Source: Bathymodiolus brooksi
Lineage: Eukaryota; Mollusca; Bivalvia; Mytilida; Modiolidae
Assembly (NCBI GenBank): GCA_963680875.1
Contig: OY804579.1
Coordinates: 54,388,036-54,452,035, forward strand
Direction of reading: 5' to 3'
DNA: 64,000 nt
Shown piece after piece: positions 57,319 through 64,000 of the stretch. Position 1 is the stretch's first letter, and every line of letters begins with the position of its first letter. Under the pieces are notes generated by a model. The model ran no database searches. It was not told where the DNA came from and worked only from the letters and a program-made list of their open reading frames with translations. The translations under genes and the position numbers were made by a program.

Positions 57319-60300
57319 CCATTAACCGGTTTAACCCATCCACATATGTGTGCCTGTCCAAAACTAGGACTTGAATTTCCATTGTCAAGGTCTTTTTTAT
57401 GTTCAATAAGTTGAAGTGAGGGCTGATAGTTTGTTTTATGGATATTGGTGGAATTGTTTAAACTTTCTTTTCTTTTGTGTAAGATAAATAAAACAAAGAC
57501 AAACATGTAGTCTTATCAATTGTATTGGTAAAGTTATTGTGACAATAAAGATTATAGAACACATGCTTGGGTAATTACCATAATATGACAGTTTTAATGA
57601 TTGTCATGTAGCACATTATATTGAAAAGTAAAAGAATGTTTTTTTGTGAGTACTATTAAAGTTGTGATGAAGATATTCACTTGATGAAATATAACTTGAC
57701 AGTGTTTAAATGTGTAATACAAACAATTCTTTGAAGTTGATTTTTAACACAACATCACAAAAAGTACCAAACAGTCTAATTTGTAAAAACATCTGTACAG
57801 TGTGTAAAAGTAACCATCATTTTTCCTGTTTTGAAGATTTGCAACTGACCAATAAAATAGTACATAAAAATAGCTTTAACAATAATTATCCATAAAAAAA
57901 CATTGCAAGCTCCATTAAACTTTGTTTTTTTAAAAAAAGATAATTATGTGAATACTAGTAAACATAGTCCCACAGCTCCTAAAAATTGGCAGAAATATAA
58001 TCTGCTTATTTTTTTATCTTTATTATTTGTTCAAGTCAATTCTAATAAAATATTAAAAAGTTGATTCACTTAAAAATTTACAATTGAATCTTAGTGTATT
58101 TAACATAATTAGATTGGTCATTTTGATACTTCTTTAAATTTGATACGTTTAGTACTGCCACCATTTTTATATTGAAATGCTAAAAACTATGAAATTTGGA
58201 GTCTTCTTTGGCAGATTTGAAATAACATGAATAAATTGTACAACAAGTATTTAGCACTTTTTATAAGAGTTCATGATAACATTCTAAAACATTCTGAAGT
58301 AACAAAGTAATGTAACATACAATGGCTTCACCAACAGTGACAACAGGGAGTTAAAATGTAAAATATCTTGTGGTTACATATACCAATATGGTCAAGGTTA
58401 AAAATATGTAACCTCTGTAATACATTACAAAGGATTGCCATTATCCCAAAGGAGAACACTAATGCAACATCTCTTCAAGAATGAAAAAAAATCATAACCT
58501 CAAACATAATTTAACTGTAACAAGATCACGAGGAGGGGGGGGGGGGTCACTTCCTATATAAAGGTACATAGTATACAGACATGCCACTGTAATGGGTTGA
58601 CTTTTTCACCTTTCAATACATGAGTGGGTTGTGAATTATCCACTTCAATATATTAATGGATAGATATTTTTAAGCTATGATATATCAATAGGTCATATTT
58701 CTATAAGCCCATGCAGCTCCTTTATTGCCAAGACAAATTCTTATATTATTAACATGACAGGGTACAAAATGGCTCTTTAAGCATTTTTTCATATTTTAGT
58801 CGAATATATGAATCGGTACAGCGTTCATACTTCAAATATATGCATGGGTTTGGTTTTCATGCTGAGCAAATATATGAACAGGGTGTTTTTCAAACTCCAG
58901 CAGCACCACCATACCCAATTTTACCTCATGTAACCCCTGTGATCAAGATACATGTTTACATAATTATTTGTATATGTTGTGTAGATGATAATACACATGT
59001 AAAAAAGTGAATTTTTTTTTTACAAAATACAAATATAAATTTGTGCCAATGAACAAGATAAATAAATTGAAAATGTAATATTTTCTTATATAACCTGGGC
59101 CATTTTTCTGCACTATACTATAGGACTAACTGTTACATTCTCTGTAGCTTTAAAAAGGAAAAAGCTTCCATCTACTTTAAATATTTATTTTTACAAATAG
59201 CTTAGAAAACTTGTAGTTAGTTATTAATCCCAAATAAATATAATAAGATCTAGTTCAACATCTTTGCGAAATTTAATTAAAATATCCTTTCTAAATTAAA
59301 TTTGGTGACAGAAAAACCAAAAGCAAGTATATATTCTACAGAAGTTTTCATTGGTGTATTTTCCATATTTGAACATCTATTAGTAGTATCAGATAATAAG
59401 GTATATTTGGTTACATAAACATTGTACAACATATATCAATATGAAGGCCAACTAAAGGCTCAGTGGGCTGAGCCTGTGTCGCTCACCTTTCATTCTACTT
59501 TGAGGAATGAATACAGAATCTTCCATAGGTGCTTCTCACCAAATTTCGGTTCATTTTGGCAAAGCAGTTTCAGAGAAGAACATTTTTAGAAATCGACCAA
59601 TCTAAAACAAGAATTGCCTGTGGCAGCGATGTTTGTTAATGGATCAAAATGAAATGAGCAATATCTATAGAGGACCTTCCATAGATGCTTCCTACCAAGT
59701 TTCATATCATTTGGCCAAGCGGCTTCAGAGGAAAAGTTGTTTTAGAAATCGACCAACAAGAAACAAGAATTGCCTAGGACGGCCATGTTTGTTAACGGAT
59801 CAAAACGGAATGAGCACTTCCCATAGATGCTTCCTACCACGTTTCGGTCCATTTGGCAAAGCGGTTTCAGAGGAGAAGAATTTTAAAAATCAGCCAATCA
59901 GAAACAAGAGTCACCTGTGGTTGCCATGTTTGTTAATGGATCGGGACTAAATGAGCATTCTTTACAGAGGACCTTCCATAGATGCTTCTTACCAAGTTTC
60001 GGTTCATTTGGCCGAGCGGTTTCAGAGAAGATTTTTTAAAATCGGCCAATCAGAAACAAGAATTGCCAGTGGCGGCCATATTTGTTAATGGATTGGGACA
60101 AAATGAGCAATCTTTATAGAGGATCTTCCATAGATGCTTCCTACCAAGTTTCAGTTCATTTGGCTTAGGGGTTTCAGAGACATATATCTGTAATTCAATT
60201 CAGATATCTGTATAGAGATAACTGCATTTTGAATACAGATATCTATATTTAAACAAGAGTTATCTTTCTTTTAACAGAGAAGATTTTTTAGGAATCAACC

Positions 60301-60886
60301 AATCAGAAACCAGAATTGCCTGTGGTGGCCATGTTTGTTAACCAATCGGGACAAATTGAGCATTTTTATAGAGGACCTTCCATAGATGCTTCCTACCAAG
60401 TTTCAGTTCATTTGGCCAAGCGGTTTCAGGGGAGAAGATTTAAAAAAATCGGCCAATGAGAAAAAAAAATTGCCTGTGTCGGCCATGTTTGTTAATGGAT
60501 CGGGACGAAATGAGCAATCTTTATAGAGGACCTTCCATAGATGCTTCCTACCAAGTTTCAGTTCATTTGGCCGAGGGGTTTCAGAGGAGAAGATTAAAAT
60601 GTGAAAAGTTAACGGACGACAAGTGATGAGCTAAAAATTGGACATGTCACACATTGTAAACTTTAAACTTTACTTTAGATATGATTATAGCCCACCGTAA
60701 TCACTTAATAAACAAATTGAAAGATACAAATAAAGTTCATGATAACAAATGTATGACATCATATCATTTTTCAAGGATGTTAAAAGGGGGATAAGACAAA
60801 CATCATCAGACAACAAATATCTTGCAAAATCTTGTATAAAAAACATATTTGTGGATAAAAAAGTAAAAAATAAAATAGGAATGTCA
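57122..60886. repeat. Segmental duplication, copy B
   Basis: Direct repeat of 26866-30964 about 30.2 kb away; both copies end at AAATAGGAATGTCA. It contains the same non-coding block and an inverted F3 element. The SINE at its left edge extends past the duplication boundary, so copy B probably keeps the original context. Confidence 0.93.
59451..60632 (-). mobile_element. Tandem element F3, minus-strand copy in duplication B
   Basis: Fewer monomers than copy A (about seven). The 3' hairpin is intact on the left (GGCTCAGTGGGCTGAGCC, 59457-59474), but the 5' hairpin on the right is deleted: GTGATG joins directly to AGCTAAAAATTGG. Confidence 0.8.
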
Positions 60887-63097
60887 TTTTTTCTTTTTTG
60901 GATTCAACATCTCTTTGGTTTACAGACTGCCAATTTCATGGCTATTAACAACACCATATAAATCCTATATTCTATATTATCTCAAATGTACCCATTCAAA
61001 CCCAATGTTATCAATGTGGGTTATAACGGTTAGGTCAATTGTTCAAATGTTTCAACTACCCATGAATATTCTCGTGTCATAACCTAGGAGCATTAAATAT
61101 TAAATTAAAGTATGACATGACGTTTTTATTGTTATTATTAAAAAACGCAACATGTTTTAAGATATAGCTAAGTGTAAGACCAGTCTTTCTGTAATATTAT
61201 GATTGGTTGATGTTTAACACCAACTTTGTCAGTATTTGTGGCTAGTCTGTAATATTCATTTGCATCCATATCTATTTCTGAGTAAACTAACTTGTGTCTC
61301 GCTCGTACTATAAACATTTCTAATAATTAAAATTAATTAATTAAAAGTAAAATTTAACTGATAAAGCAAGTATTTATTTGTCATATAACAATATACCATA
61401 ATATCACACACATCGTCGGTGACCCACAGCTGACCATGCTCCGATTAGTCTCTCTGATGAGTGGAAAATAGTCTGAACGTGATCATCTGTGGGTTACCAA
61501 TGATGTACCACATGTAAATGTAGCCCTACAATAATGAGGGTCCAAAGATTTAAATAAATAGCCATTAATATGTTTAATATATAATTTCAAAATAAATATC
61601 GTAATACATCTGTACATCATAAAACAAAACAAATATTTAAACTTTGGACCCTGCTACAAATGTACATGTACTTCTAAATCTTTGTCTACTACCGGTAGTA
61701 CATATACATTTGTAGGATCAATCGTTACATAATGTCTAGCAATCAGCTAATCATTTGTACGATGATATAAATATTATAGATCTAGTCTGTCATCAGCTAA
61801 TCATTCATTAAACATGTTTAAGACATCAATGGACTGTGTACCCAGTTCTAACATTAATTAGATTAAACATATTTTATTGCTAAATATTATAACAATTGGA
61901 TTGGACACAAATTATAACAATTTACAAGGGTCCTCTCCACATTAATTAAACTACTATATAAATTAATCATATAAATTCTCAACAAGATAAAACAATAAAA
62001 TCTTTAACTCATAACATAATCCTATTCTCAATATTAATCAATCATAACTTTTTGTTTTAAATTTTATAAGAATTTTTTTTTTTAATATTCATATTTTGAT
62101 AAAATTTAACATTTTCCGGTATACATACAATATGATTTTTTTTGGGCAAGACTGAAGAGGAGAATGTAAAATAATCTTGACCAATAATTTTTAGAAAACT
62201 GTCAAAATATGGCTTCATAGTTATAGTAATATATGGGAAATAATTAACCAGTCATTAGTTGTACATATATTTTTATTTTCTTATGTGATCTTTTTTTTTT
62301 TATATTAGACTTATACTATATAAGAAACATAGTATTTTGAAATTCCTGTATATTTTTTCTTCTTCAAGAAGTAACCACCTGTTTAAAAATAGGTAAAATT
62401 ACATGAATTTTGCAATGAAAATCATTCAAATTGCAATATTTCTCAAATCCTACAACAAAATCCAGATTTAAAATGTTGGTGAACTGGTTTTAAAAATAAT
62501 TAGGTGCAACATTGAACATAAGAAGCACACCTAATACTGTACATGCGAGTATTTTTGTAGCTGTACTACACATAAAATAATGAAATAAATAAAAGTGCCC
62601 CATTTCTTCATTTTCTATCTTTCAAAGTGTTAATACAAATGTTTGAATCAGCTTGTTCCACATCATATTATATTTTTCGTGGAATCAAAAGCTTTTTTTT
62701 TTTAAAGCAGAATACAAAAATTTCTACATGATTCTAAATCTGCTACAAAACTATATACTTTGAACAGTTGTACATGCTGGGTCAGTCATCGACTTTAGCA
62801 GTGGTCTGGTGGCCCACGGCCAGTGAAAATTGATTCGGACCAGTGACTTTTGCCAAATTTTTTCAATAGAATCTATATAAATATTCTAATTTTGAAGTTT
62901 TTGGGCCAGTAAATTCGAAAGTCTAACTTCGAAGACTGCTGGATAATATTCTTTGTTGTGAAATAAACAGTATTTTCACTTTTGTATCAGTAATTTATAT
63001 ATTTTTCCTTTGATCTCAGTGAGTGATATTTTCAGTATCAGTGGACTTTGATATCTGACCATAACACTGAAAATGATCAGTCAGGCCATGGAAAATT
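60887..63097. other. No gene recognised
   Basis: AT-rich. A diverged foldback lies at about 61410-61505 (GGTGACCCACAGCTGA with CATCTGTGGGTTACCAATG). A second lies at 61510-61673 (CATGTAAATGTAGC, GAGGGTCCAAAGATTT and inverted partners). No exons are seen. Confidence 0.45.
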
Positions 63098-63098
63098 G

Positions 63099-63432
63099 AT
63101 TGTTGGTTTCCCCTAACATGGGAAATTTTCATAGCCCGGCAAGCAGGCTTTTTATTTTATTTTTTATTTTTTCATTTCTTTAGTAGAATAATACATGTAT
63201 GCTCCTAATAATCATACTTGCTCTATTATTCCTCTTTGGAGGGTAAATAACTCAGTTTTATTCTTGTATCCATGGAAAGAAAGAAAGAAAAAAAAAAAAA
63301 AATTTCTAATTCATGTTGAAAAAAGTGACATGGCTGGCTTCAAAATAATTTTTTTCTACTAAAAAATGCAAATAAAATTAACTGACCAGGCAGGATAAAA
63401 CTGACCTGGCAGGGTTAGGGGAAACCAACAAT
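63099..63432. mobile_element. MITE-like inverted-repeat element
   Basis: Ends ATTGTTGGTTTCCCCTAAC (63099-63117) and its exact reverse complement (63414-63432) enclose about 300 bp with homopolymer runs. Target duplication is not obvious. Confidence 0.7.
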
Positions 63433-64000
63433 CTTTTTTTTTTGGCCACAGCAGTGAGATGTCAAACATATGATGTTACCAATAAAAACAATGACATCAC
63501 TATGATCAGTTTTGAAATACTAACGAATACATGTCAAAACGTTTTTTTTATATACCAAAACGCCCCCACTAGTTTGTTCAGAATAAAAATTATTTTATCA
63601 AAACGGGCCCACTTCTATATTGCCAAAACGGCACGTTTAATATTTTTTCCCTACTCAAACGATGATATCATGTAATTCAAGATTTATCCAGTAAATTTAT
63701 ATATTGTATATACATGTTTATTTTACATCAGACGACAACGAACTTGTATATAATATACACTCCGGTAACTGTGTCTTATCCATTTGTCTTCTTTTTTTTG
63801 GGCGACAATAAAATATAGACTCATTCTCACAGAACCGCGACAATTGTTGCCGACCAACTAGTTTACTCCATTGATTACTGTTTCTTTATTCTGCATGGAA
63901 TAACAATTTTCGCACGGATACCAACTTCCTAGAGACCAGAAATGACTATGTGAATAGAAATTAGACACGTTTGTGTACAAGGGGGTACGAAATGTCGATA
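63433..64000. other. No gene recognised
   Basis: One open frame (63442-63675) has no recognisable domain. Nothing else stands out. Confidence 0.4.

Overview
This is a eukaryotic, AT-rich, repeat-dense window with spliced genes, and it is most likely from a bivalve or closely related mollusc. Animal-type GT-AG introns, metazoan TELO2 and DNAL4 orthologues, tRNA-derived SINEs, YADD-type LINEs and hairpin-capped tandem-repeat elements of the kind common in bivalve genomes all point that way. The organism call is an inference; no species marker is visible.

Two genes can be reconstructed exon by exon. TELO2 (minus strand) starts at 17557; twelve coding exons, 1680 nt or 560 codons, run down to 4722 with every splice phase consistent. 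The 3' part lies beyond position 1. DNAL4 (plus strand) starts at 17957, ends at 23919, has three coding exons and encodes 107 residues. The two are divergent with only 399 bp between start codons, so they probably share a bidirectional promoter. One regulates PIKK-kinase stability and the other is an axonemal dynein light chain.

Layout. 1-3653: a 79-bp minisatellite made from the 5' end of the next TELO2 exon together with its splice acceptor, interrupted by other inserts. 3654-17557: the TELO2 exons, with introns full of SINEs and MITEs and one zinc-finger transposon gene cut by a precise TA insertion. 17957-24400: DNAL4, with intron insertions including a LINE mosaic and two hairpin-capped repeats. 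25180-30964: a tandem-monomer element in two inverted copies and the first copy of a 4-kb segmental duplication. 31-36 kb: mostly unrecognised DNA, with a tRNA-like palindrome and a tandem duplication. 36430-38430: a 5'-truncated LINE. 39294-43915: a decayed spliced gene (zinc fingers, PB1-like domain, SAMD3-like C-terminal region). 44070-44815: a frameshifted F-box/LRR gene. 45-49 kb: local tandem repeats and MITEs. 49864-55424: a dimeric satellite-like array of about fifteen 331-bp units capped by terminal hairpins. 57122-60886: second copy of the segmental duplication. 61-64 kb: no gene recognised.

The points most worth a second look are the minisatellite made of a TELO2 exon start, the shared 5'-hairpin and 3'-hairpin architecture of several otherwise different repeat families (possibly Helitron-related), the dense YY1-like motifs in those families, and the complementary hairpin losses in the two duplicated copies.
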